The translations under genes were made by a program, and so were the position numbers. Under the pieces are notes generated by a model. That model worked only from the letters and a program-made list of their open reading frames with translations. It was not told the DNA's origin and ran no database searches. From Dechloromonas sp. (GTDB lineage Bacteria > Pseudomonadota > Gammaproteobacteria > Burkholderiales > Rhodocyclaceae), in the NCBI GenBank assembly GCA_016790815.1, contig JAEUOG010000036.1:1-48396 (forward strand): 48,396 nucleotides of DNA. Direction: 5' to 3'. This document shows positions 1 to 6,915 of this stretch, in pieces (within the stretch, counting starts at the first letter, position 1; every line of letters starts with the position of its first letter).

Positions 1-22
1 GAATCCTTCCCAGATCCTTCAT
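1..22 (-). CDS. first codons of the putative IS transposase (istA-like), cut by the window edge
   Basis: Only seven codons (MKDLGRI) lie inside the window. The ATG at 20-22 is preceded by AGGAG with about nine bases of spacing, and it lies just inside the IS terminus, where istA starts in IS21-type elements. The product is inferred from position only. Confidence 0.4.
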
Positions 23-136
23 GGTGATCATCTCCTAAAATCCTGCTCAAAAAATGAGCGGACGAGTTAATCACCCTGGTCAATTTTCAGCGCGCACAAC
101 CTCGCTTTTCTGGTCAGTTTTCAACGAGCGTCAACA
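1..136 (-). mobile_element. terminal segment of an IS21-like insertion sequence
   Basis: Read on the minus strand, the segment begins TGTTGACGCTCGTTGAAAAC at 136. It carries two spaced copies of a roughly 14-bp motif: TTGAAAACTGACCA near 111-125 and CTGAAAATTGACCA near 78-92. It then reaches a well-placed AGGAG ribosome site (31-35) and an ATG at 22. A TGTTGA terminus with repeated subterminal GAAAA(C/T)TGACC motifs is what I associate with IS21-family left ends. The element is cut by the window edge, so neither the istA/istB products nor the other end can be seen. The family call rests on terminus style alone. Confidence 0.6.
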
Positions 137-212
137 CCTGCACCCACATGTCGTAACGCGGGCAGTAGAGACGGTCGTCGGGAATGGTACCGGTGAAAGC
201 TTGATGAGCCAT
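137..212 (-). pseudogene. 5' fragment of a small gene interrupted by the IS (possibly GcvH-like)
   Basis: Twenty-five codons starting at the ATG at 210-212 read MAHQAFTGTIPDDRLYCPRY then DMWVQ, after which the frame runs into the IS terminus at 136. The pattern of a few residues, then PDDRLY, acidic residues and MWV resembles the N-terminus of glycine-cleavage H-like lipoyl carriers, where (P)(E/D)D.xY...H.WV is common. This is a weak, memory-based resemblance over 25 residues. No convincing Shine-Dalgarno sequence precedes the ATG. If the reading is right, the rest of the gene lies beyond the IS, outside the window. Confidence 0.35.
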
Positions 213-395
213 GTTTTGGGAGGAGAAAAAAGTAATTCGGCGTTGCGAATATTTACACCGGTCTGACAGGCCAAAGCCACGGGAACGAACAGCCATCTGC
301 GCGGAGAGAAAGCTTACCGTTCATTGTGTCACAAGGCTTTGCAAGAGCGCGATAGCACAGCCCCGATTTCCTCCGAACGGCAGCCTCCCGAACAG

Positions 396-977
396 TCAGC
401 GCACCTGGATTTCGACCCGCCGATTGAGCGCTTCCGCGACTTCGTCCGGGGTCTTGACCTTCAGCTCCCGCTCACCCCGGCCGCTTGCCTTGATCGATTC
501 GGGGTCGATGCCAAGGCGTTCCAGTTCGGCCTTCATGCTCCTGGCCCGCGACTCAGCCAGTCGATCGTTCGACTCCTGAGAACCAACGGCATCAGTATGG
601 CCAACGACAAGGACATCCGGCACCTTGCGGTTCTTGATTTCGGCAAAAACACCGTCCAGCTCCTTCTTCGATTCGGGCGTCAGTTCGTTGGTCCCCTCAA
701 GAAAATACAGGGTGAATTTCACCGGTGGGGTCGGCCTCGCCTCCATGGAGCCACGCCAGACTTCCTTGACCTCGTCGGCCTCGGCACGACGCTTGCCGAT
801 GCCCCAGAAACCGGAGGTCGACAAGGCGTTCGGGGTATCGAGCGTGATCGGCGCCTTTTGCCGAGGTTTGACCACAAGGCTGCCGCTTTGTCCGGACTCA
901 TCCGGCAACAAAACATAACGTTCCTGGGCGCAACCCGCGATGAGCATGAGGCTCAGAATCAGTGAGAGATTTTTCAT
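396..977 (-). CDS. OmpA-family peptidoglycan-binding lipoprotein
   Basis: A 193-residue predicted outer-membrane lipoprotein. The first 16 residues form a lipoprotein signal ending in the lipobox LIAGC. The next residue is Ala rather than Asp, which favours outer-membrane sorting. Residues about 85-190 are an OmpA/MotB-type domain: FLEGTNELTPESKKEL, VVGHTDAVGSQESNDRLAES-RA, a GRGE turn and terminal NRRVEI. In this family the Asp/Arg positions bind diaminopimelate in peptidoglycan. It is the last gene of the minus-strand operon with the FecR, STAND-WD40 and TIR genes. Its start lies two bases after the FecR stop and has a GAGG site inside the end of that gene, so translation is probably coupled. 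Inferred role: the cell-wall anchor of whatever the operon builds. Confidence 0.85.
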   Translation of the reverse strand: MKNLSLILSLMLIAGCAQERYVLLPDESGQSGSLVVKPRQKAPITLDTPNALSTSGFWGIGKRRAEADEVKEVWRGSMEARPTPPVKFTLYFLEGTNELTPESKKELDGVFAEIKNRKVPDVLVVGHTDAVGSQESNDRLAESRARSMKAELERLGIDPESIKASGRGERELKVKTPDEVAEALNRRVEIQVR

Positions 978-979
978 GC

Positions 980-1438
980 TTATTTCCCCTCGACGCTGAT
1001 GGCAAATGAACCGGACTTGCCGGGCTGCAGCTCGGCATCGGGCGTCATCAGGCGCATGGCTTCAGCAGACTGAGCGACGATGTTGCCAGTCGTGACGGAA
1101 GCTGTTCCGCGTTTGAGTAGCGCGTCAAAAGCCCCCAGGTAGGTGGTTGGGTCGTAGGAATAGCGCTGGAGGATGACTTCGCTATTGGCGCCGAGCGAGA
1201 GCATGGAGTTGTCTTCAAAGGTCATGCCCACCGCACTGTTGTCGCTCGTCACTATGGTGTCGTTCTCCTTGAGGCGCTTGCCGAGGTCACCTGGAAGGCT
1301 GCGGTTATCGCGCTGAATGGTGACACTCCCACGGGAAACCTTGATCTGGGCAACCCAGTCATCAGCAGCAGCCGCTGCAAATCTGGCCGGCACGACGAGT
1401 GCGGCGCATAGCAGCAAACTTAAGGAAATATTCTGCAT
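980..1438 (-). CDS. periplasmic FecR-domain protein
   Basis: A 152-residue exported protein. The Sec signal (MQNISLSLLLCAALVVPARF then AAAA) leaves a mature part of about 128 residues. The mature part is a FecR-type beta domain: WVAQIKVSRGSVTIQRDN, then GKRLKENDTIVTSDNSAVGM, FEDNSMLSLGANSEV, and the closing GTASVTTGNIVAQSAEAMRL. The domain appears in anti-sigma regulators, but also alone as a periplasmic structural or ligand module. No sigma factor gene is nearby. GAGGAG stands five bases before the ATG. It is the third gene of the operon, between the STAND-WD40 gene and the OmpA lipoprotein. In this setting a periplasmic adaptor is more likely than iron signalling; that is inference. Confidence 0.8.
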   Translation of the reverse strand: MQNISLSLLLCAALVVPARFAAAAADDWVAQIKVSRGSVTIQRDNRSLPGDLGKRLKENDTIVTSDNSAVGMTFEDNSMLSLGANSEVILQRYSYDPTTYLGAFDALLKRGTASVTTGNIVAQSAEAMRLMTPDAELQPGKSGSFAISVEGK

Positions 1439-1478
1439 ATCTGCTCCTCAGGCAAAGGTTGAAATGGTGCGTGGCGGA

Positions 1479-4400
1479 TCATTCAGTCGCATCCGGCAGA
1501 TTCGGACACTGCTTGATGTAGGCAATTTCCGGTGATACCAGCCGCTGCCAATCGGCCTTGGTCAGATTGCGAGAAAGCTTGGCGCACAGTGCGTCAGCCC
1601 AGGATTCAAGGACCGGCCAGCGGCGTACCGTCGTATCCGCTGCAGCCGACGCGACGTGCTTGCCGTCCGGACTGAAGACCACGCTGAAGATGGAATCCGT
1701 ATGGCCTTCAAGCGGAGCACCAACCGGCGCGCCGGTGTTCGCATCCCACAGGCGAACGCTTCGATCCTTGCTGCCGGAAACGATGTGCCGGCCATCCGGG
1801 CTGAACGCGACACTGTTCACGAAATGCGTATGGCCACTGAGCGGCTTGCCAATAGACGCGCCACTGGCGGCGTCCCACAAACGCAGGGTCATGTCGTCGC
1901 TGCCCGAGACGATGCGTTGAGTGTTTTGAACAACCCGGCTGACGGCGACGCTATTGACGGTCTTGCCGTGTCCCTCAAGGGGCTGGCCGATGGCAGCGCC
2001 GGTGATGCCATCCCAGCGTCGCAAAGTCCTGTCGCCGCTAGCCGATACAAAGACCCGTCCATCCGGCGGGAAGAAGGCGACCCCGTAGACAATGTCCTGA
2101 TGTCCAGCGAGCGGCGGGCCAATGGCGGCACCGCTGGCAACATCCCATAGGCGCAGGACGCTGTCTTCACCGGCCGACAAAAGACGCGTGCCATCCGGGC
2201 TGAAAGCAAGGCCGTATATGGTTCCGCCGTGGTCCACCAGTGGTGAGCCGATTGGCGCGCCGGAATCAGCGTCCCACTGGCGCAGTGCCATATCCTCGCC
2301 TGCCGAAGCAATCCTCTTTCCATCCGGACTGAAAGCCATGCTGTAGATCGCTCCGGCGTGGCCCGCCAGAGGCTTGCCAATAGCCGCGCCAGTGTTGGCA
2401 TCCCAGCGGTAAACCAGCTCATCCCTGCCACCGGAAGCGATCATCTTTCCATCGGGGGCCGGGCTGAAGGCCACACTCTGCAGCGATGCGCTTGCCCCCT
2501 TGAAAACCCTGCCTCCGGAAATATCGTCGAAAGCGACCCAACGGCGCAAGGTCATGTCGAAACTGCTGGAATAGATCTGCGTTCCATCGCGGCTGAAGGC
2601 GACACCAGTAACCTCGTCGGTATGCCCTTTAAGACTCTCGCCAATCTGTTTCCTCGTATCAACATCCCACAGGCGCACGGCATGGTCACCGCTACCAGAA
2701 ACAACCAGCTTTCCGTCGGGACTGAAAGCGACGCTGTGCACCGCTTGCCTGTGCCGCCTGAGCGGGTCACCAATCGGTTTGCCGGTCGCCACATCCCACA
2801 AGCGCAGGGTTGCATCAGCGCTGCCCGAGACGACCAGGCGGCCATCAGAACTGAAGGCAACGCTGCCCACCACATCTTCATGCCCCGTCAGAGGCTCGCC
2901 CATTGCTTGACCGGTGAGCGCATTCCAAAGGCGCAACGAGTTATCGTAGCTGCCGGAGACGATCAGTTTTCCATCCGGGCTGAAAGCAACGCTGGCGACA
3001 CCGTCCGAATGGCCCGCGAGCGGCTCACCAATGGCCTGGCCGGTGGCCGCATCCCAGCGCCGCAGGGTTTGGTCCAGACTAGCCGAAACGATCATCTTGC
3101 CGTCCGGGCTGAAGGCAACGCCGCGCGGCGGCTTTCTGTGTCCCTTCAGAGCTTCACCGACGGCGCTGCCGGATTCGACGTTCCACAGCCGCAAACTAAT
3201 GTCGTCCTTGCCAGCCGAAACGATGGTTTTTCCATCCGGGCTGAAGGCCAGGCTCTGGATGTGGCCGACATGTCCTTTCATCGGCTTGCCCAGCGGCTTA
3301 CCTTCGGCATCCCAGAATCTGAGGCTACCGCTTCTGCCGCCGGTGACGACACGCGATTCGTCCGGGCTGACGGCCAGCGCCGTAATGGCTTCATCGCTAT
3401 CCATGATCCGAACCAGCCTGGCGGTGCGTAAAAACTCCGCCTGCAAGGCACCCAAGGCGTTGGCTGAAGCCTGCGGGAAGCCGTTGGCCGCCAGGCGATG
3501 GGCCGCCAACATCTGCAGCATGCCGTTGATGGAACCGCCGCTCTGCCTGCCGCTCGCCATCGCCTGACCTTCCGCGATCAGACGCCGAATTGTGGCTTCT
3601 TCGGCCGACTGTCGGGCCTTTTCTGCGTTGAAACGTGCCAGTTCACCTTGCTGGCGTGCAATCCAAACAGATCCACCAGCCAGGGCAAGCAGAAGGATCA
3701 ACGCTACGACCACGTATTTCAGCTTCTGCTGCAGGCGCCTTTGCGCAGTCGCGTCCAATTCTGCCCGCTGCCGAGCGCGACTTTCGACCTCGCGGGCCTT
3801 GCTTTCAAGATCCGCCCGAACATTGGCCTCCTTGGCCTCCGCTTCGCGGTGCGCCTCATCCAGCAGGCGTTGCTGCGCCGTCACGCTTTCGCGGTTCTTG
3901 CGGCGCTGGCGGGCAACAGCGGCCAGACGGTCGTGAACAACTTCGATGCGTTCGCCCTCGACGAAGGGCTGCCGACGCAGTAGCCGACGCTCGATCAGCG
4001 TGTCGATATCGCTCTTGCTGATGCCGGTATTCTGCAGAATGGATTTGAGCGGATAGAACAGGCGCACGCCATCCGGGGTGATCAACTCGTCTTCAACGAA
4101 GGCGACGGCGGTCGGAGCCACCCCTTTGGTGGCGTCATCATAAAACCGTTCCATGATGCGTCCACCGCGCTGTTCCAGATCGGCGGCATCAAGCCGGGGC
4201 GCCCCGGTAGCCTGGCGCTCAAGGTTGAGTCCGGAACAGAGCAAACTGAGCAGCGCCGGTTCGATGCTGACCTCGGCACACTCGCCGCTGGCCACGCCGC
4301 TGCTTGGGCCTTCCTGCTGGCTGGCAACGAAGTGGACGATGCGTTGTGCGTCCTCCGCTGTCACCAAATCGCCGCCCGTCAGCCGGATGGCGTCGAGGGC

Positions 4401-5135
4401 CTGGGCTTCTTGCATCGGCAACAGGCGATAGCGGTTGGGGCCGAGGCGGGGAATGCGGTCGCACCAGCGCTCAAGATTCGGCAGGTAATCCTCGCGCAGA
4501 CTCAGGATGACGCGGTAGGCCTGGGCGTCGAGGAGCAGGACATCAAGCAGGTCCTCGTCATCACTGATGGCCCCTTCCACAGCGTTCGGAATGCGGTTTT
4601 CGATCAGGTCGCCAAGGATGCCGAAGTCGCGCTGCTGACGCACCGCATCCTGGCCGCCCAGCGTAAATATTTCTTCAAACTGATCCAGGACAAACACCGG
4701 CTGCCAACTACCGCCGTGCTCATCACGCAAGCCAACCGGGCTGGTATGCAGATCGAGCCAAAGACGATCTTCAGGCGCTTCGAGTGACGGCGCCAGTAGC
4801 GAATTGCCCGGGATCGCCAGGCCGTGAGCCGTGCTTTCCTGGTGCAGCCGAGCCCGAATCTGGGCTGCTGCCGGTGGGGAGTCGCCACCATGGATGAGGC
4901 GCACCAGCACCGGCAACAGCCCAGCCTTGCGCAGCCGGGGGAAGAGCCCGGCTTGCAGCAGCGAGGTCTTGCCCAAGCCTGATTTGCCGAACAGAACCGT
5001 GGCCGTACCCGACACCACGCAACGCTCCAGCGCGGCGCTGTCGTCTTCGCGCCCGTTGAAAAAGGCTTCAGCCTTTTCCGTAAATGGATCCAGCCACGGC
5101 CAGGGGTTGTTCTTGTCGATGACAGGCGTAGCCAT
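1479..5135 (-). CDS. membrane-anchored STAND NTPase with 14 WD40 repeats
   Basis: A protein of about 1218 residues. Residues 14-60 lead into a P-loop GKSGLGKT (50-57); a Walker B-like strand VFVLDQFEEIF follows near 147-157, then a winged-helix-like stretch to about 405. This is the layout of novel-STAND NTPases. Residues 410-470 are a charged coiled coil. Residues 474-493 (YVVVALILLLALAGGSVWIA) form the only membrane span. From about 575 I count 14 WD40 units of about 43 residues (typical core HS..V.SVAFSPDGK..VSGS.D.TLRLWD), enough for two seven-bladed propellers. A short tail contains NLTKADWQ. With no signal peptide, the single span could place the NTPase inside and the propellers in the periplasm, facing the FecR and OmpA partners. 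The ATG at 5135 has AGGA upstream; a TTG two codons earlier is possible. STAND proteins are oligomerising sensors; the ligand here is unknown. Confidence 0.85.
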   Translation of the reverse strand: MATPVIDKNNPWPWLDPFTEKAEAFFNGREDDSAALERCVVSGTATVLFGKSGLGKTSLLQAGLFPRLRKAGLLPVLVRLIHGGDSPPAAAQIRARLHQESTAHGLAIPGNSLLAPSLEAPEDRLWLDLHTSPVGLRDEHGGSWQPVFVLDQFEEIFTLGGQDAVRQQRDFGILGDLIENRIPNAVEGAISDDEDLLDVLLLDAQAYRVILSLREDYLPNLERWCDRIPRLGPNRYRLLPMQEAQALDAIRLTGGDLVTAEDAQRIVHFVASQQEGPSSGVASGECAEVSIEPALLSLLCSGLNLERQATGAPRLDAADLEQRGGRIMERFYDDATKGVAPTAVAFVEDELITPDGVRLFYPLKSILQNTGISKSDIDTLIERRLLRRQPFVEGERIEVVHDRLAAVARQRRKNRESVTAQQRLLDEAHREAEAKEANVRADLESKAREVESRARQRAELDATAQRRLQQKLKYVVVALILLLALAGGSVWIARQQGELARFNAEKARQSAEEATIRRLIAEGQAMASGRQSGGSINGMLQMLAAHRLAANGFPQASANALGALQAEFLRTARLVRIMDSDEAITALAVSPDESRVVTGGRSGSLRFWDAEGKPLGKPMKGHVGHIQSLAFSPDGKTIVSAGKDDISLRLWNVESGSAVGEALKGHRKPPRGVAFSPDGKMIVSASLDQTLRRWDAATGQAIGEPLAGHSDGVASVAFSPDGKLIVSGSYDNSLRLWNALTGQAMGEPLTGHEDVVGSVAFSSDGRLVVSGSADATLRLWDVATGKPIGDPLRRHRQAVHSVAFSPDGKLVVSGSGDHAVRLWDVDTRKQIGESLKGHTDEVTGVAFSRDGTQIYSSSFDMTLRRWVAFDDISGGRVFKGASASLQSVAFSPAPDGKMIASGGRDELVYRWDANTGAAIGKPLAGHAGAIYSMAFSPDGKRIASAGEDMALRQWDADSGAPIGSPLVDHGGTIYGLAFSPDGTRLLSAGEDSVLRLWDVASGAAIGPPLAGHQDIVYGVAFFPPDGRVFVSASGDRTLRRWDGITGAAIGQPLEGHGKTVNSVAVSRVVQNTQRIVSGSDDMTLRLWDAASGASIGKPLSGHTHFVNSVAFSPDGRHIVSGSKDRSVRLWDANTGAPVGAPLEGHTDSIFSVVFSPDGKHVASAAADTTVRRWPVLESWADALCAKLSRNLTKADWQRLVSPEIAYIKQCPNLPDATE

Positions 5136-5137
5136 GA

Positions 5138-6520
5138 TCAAGTTTTCCTGAATCCGCCGAAGTATTCGGCCAGATCGGCGCTAGCCTTGTCGTCCAGTAC
5201 GCCGCCGGGAGCATTCAGCAGATGACGATCCCAGAAACGCTCGGTACCGAGTTGCTTGCCGATCCGCTGGTATTTGTTGCGGCTTTCCGGCGTCGGGTCG
5301 ATCAGCGTAGGCAGCAGGAAGGTGTCGGCAACGCGCTTGGCGCGTTCAAGGGCGGTGACCCACTCCTCCCAGAAAACGCCTTCTCGCCGCTCGTCGGCTT
5401 CACTGGAGAGGAGTGGCAGGAAGTAGTCGCAACTACCGATTGCTTCGTCCAGCTTGTTCGACCAATCCTCACCACCGCGCAGTTTTTTCTTGTCGAGCCA
5501 GACATCGCCGGCCCCCAGCGCGAGAAGCCGGTCCGCAATAGCCCGCGCGGCATCGGTATTCTGGCTGGCGTAGCTGATGAAAATCATGGGGCCTTCGGTG
5601 GGCGAAGCAGGTTTTACGGGAATGCGCTGCTCACCGAGGCGCGGATGGGTGAGCCGCCAGGCGCCCCAGCGTTTGGACAGCTCGTCGACAAATTCATTCG
5701 GAGAGCCGGGAAAGACCAGACTGTTGGGACTGAAGCGCGAGACAAAGGTGGACAGCGACGGGTCGCTCTCGAAATCCGTCATGAATTCCTGTTTTGCTTT
5801 GGAGAGCAGCGGATCTTCGTTAACGACCCTGAGCAAGGAGCGGCCTACCCAGTCCGGGAGGTGGCAGCCAATGAACAGCAAGTTGCTGCTGCGCAATCGC
5901 CCAAGCAAATTCTTGATGGCTCGGGTCTGCTCTGACTGGAGACGGTACATGTATTCAAGTACGTCGCCTTCGTGAATGGCGAAATCGAGCAAATTCTCGG
6001 CTGAACCAAATAGCTGGTAGCAAATTTTTCCCCGCGACTTGGCGGGGATATCAAGCGGATGGGAGTTGGTGTCGGAGCGAATACCGAAGGCCACGCTCTC
6101 CGCAGCCGGGTCTTTCTCTTTCAGGCTGCGGAACAGTAGCGGGTCGCAGGTCAGACTGACATAAAGATCGAAGGCGTCAATGCCGGCGAGAACTTGCAAG
6201 GCCTTTGGCAGTGGACAAGTGGCCGTGAGGGTGTCGATGGTCTTGGCTGCGGCGCGCCGCACCTTGTCAACATTCATCTGGCCGCCGGACAGCAGGGTCG
6301 CTACGCAGTTGTGCAGACTCCAGGTAACGGCAATTTTCTCCCCGGCGGGGAGGTTGTAGCGCACCGCGAGTTCGCGTGCCACCAGGTCATAAAGCAAAGC
6401 AACAGCACCGTCCGGGCCGTCTGGAATATCGAGTAGCTCCGGGCCGACGATAGGAATGACATTGCCCTTTTCCAGCTCTTCGATCAGGCAATACCAGTTG
6501 TCTTCAAGGTCTGTGATCAT
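5138..6520 (-). CDS. SIR2-like / TIR domain protein, putative NAD-targeting effector
   Basis: About 460 residues. The N-terminal 290 residues resemble SIR2-like domains: the strand NVIPIVGPELL replaces the usual GAG(x)S loop, FDLYVSLTCDPLLFRSL matches the TTNYDxxLE position, and LLFIGCHLPDW matches the LFIGYSLxDW position. The altered first loop suggests a degenerate NAD site. Residues 311-430 are a TIR domain: MIFISYASQNTDAARAIADR, VWLDKKKLRGGEDW, IGSCDYFLPLLSSEA. Bacterial TIR domains often cleave NAD or make cyclic-ADP-ribose signals in phage defence. The stop is two bases before the STAND start, so the pair is coupled. The start is uncertain: the ATG at 6520 lacks a good ribosome site, and the same frame is open to 6610. 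First gene of the operon, about 170 bases downstream of selC. Confidence 0.8.
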   Translation of the reverse strand: MITDLEDNWYCLIEELEKGNVIPIVGPELLDIPDGPDGAVALLYDLVARELAVRYNLPAGEKIAVTWSLHNCVATLLSGGQMNVDKVRRAAAKTIDTLTATCPLPKALQVLAGIDAFDLYVSLTCDPLLFRSLKEKDPAAESVAFGIRSDTNSHPLDIPAKSRGKICYQLFGSAENLLDFAIHEGDVLEYMYRLQSEQTRAIKNLLGRLRSSNLLFIGCHLPDWVGRSLLRVVNEDPLLSKAKQEFMTDFESDPSLSTFVSRFSPNSLVFPGSPNEFVDELSKRWGAWRLTHPRLGEQRIPVKPASPTEGPMIFISYASQNTDAARAIADRLLALGAGDVWLDKKKLRGGEDWSNKLDEAIGSCDYFLPLLSSEADERREGVFWEEWVTALERAKRVADTFLLPTLIDPTPESRNKYQRIGKQLGTERFWDRHLLNAPGGVLDDKASADLAEYFGGFRKT

Positions 6521-6691
6521 GGGAAGAGTTCGGCTCACTTTTACCCGGATAGTTGCCTCATCATAGTTCAACTTATGCCACGCGCGAAAATTCGCTGCGC
6601 ATCGTGGCAAACGTTCTGGATTGGTCGTTGGGCCGGCTCGCCTGCCGGTGCTTCCGGAGCCGCCAGGCCTGGAGATCTACCGGCTGAAAAT

Positions 6692-6787
6692 TGGCGGAAG
6701 AGAGCAGGAGTCGAACCTACCCAAACCTGTTTGACAGGTCCTGCCGGTTTTGAAGACCGGCCGTCCCACCGGGGAACGATCTCTTCC
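6692..6787 (-). tRNA. selC: selenocysteine tRNA (anticodon UCA)
   Basis: Read on the minus strand, the 96-base gene begins GGAAGAGATCG and ends CTCTCTTCCGCCA with an encoded CCA. The acceptor arm GGAAGAG pairs with CTCTTCC. The anticodon loop is CTTCAAA with anticodon TCA (complement of 6751-6753), set in a CCGGT/ACCGG stem. A long variable arm holds ACCTGTCAAACAGGT, and the T arm contains GGTTCGACTCC. The extra-long acceptor/T stack and long variable arm are diagnostic of tRNA-Sec. It lies about 130 bases downstream of selB in the same orientation. Confidence 0.97.
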
Positions 6788-6811
6788 GTTGTTCATTTCC
6801 GTTGTTCATTT
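6786..6811. repeat. tandem 13-bp repeat beside selC
   Basis: CCGTTGTTCATTT occurs twice head to tail (6786-6798 and 6799-6811). The first copy overlaps the last two bases of the selC 5' end. It could be polymerase slippage in the selC leader; I see no protein or promoter motif. Confidence 0.7.
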
Positions 6812-6836
6812 CAATTTCGTGTCCAGGCCGACCGTG

Positions 6837-6885
6837 ACGCAAAGGCGAGCCGCCGACAGTACAAATAGTACGGCAAGGCGAAGTC
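6837..6885. repeat. possible dispersed intergenic repeat between selB and selC
   Basis: The stretch holds two AAGGCGA copies (about 6841 and 6873) around a GTAC-AAATA-GTAC inverted repeat. The arrangement is like short palindromic intergenic elements of some betaproteobacteria. Only one copy is in the window, so its dispersed nature is a guess. It could also just be an mRNA hairpin between selB and selC. Confidence 0.35.
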
Positions 6886-6915
6886 GACAAGATCACGGGC
6901 GGTTTGGGCACGAAA

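Noticed and set aside
2358-3431. A 357-codon plus-strand frame with repeating units in the WD40 region
   Set aside because: The repeat pattern is the complement of the WD40 repeats on the minus strand.
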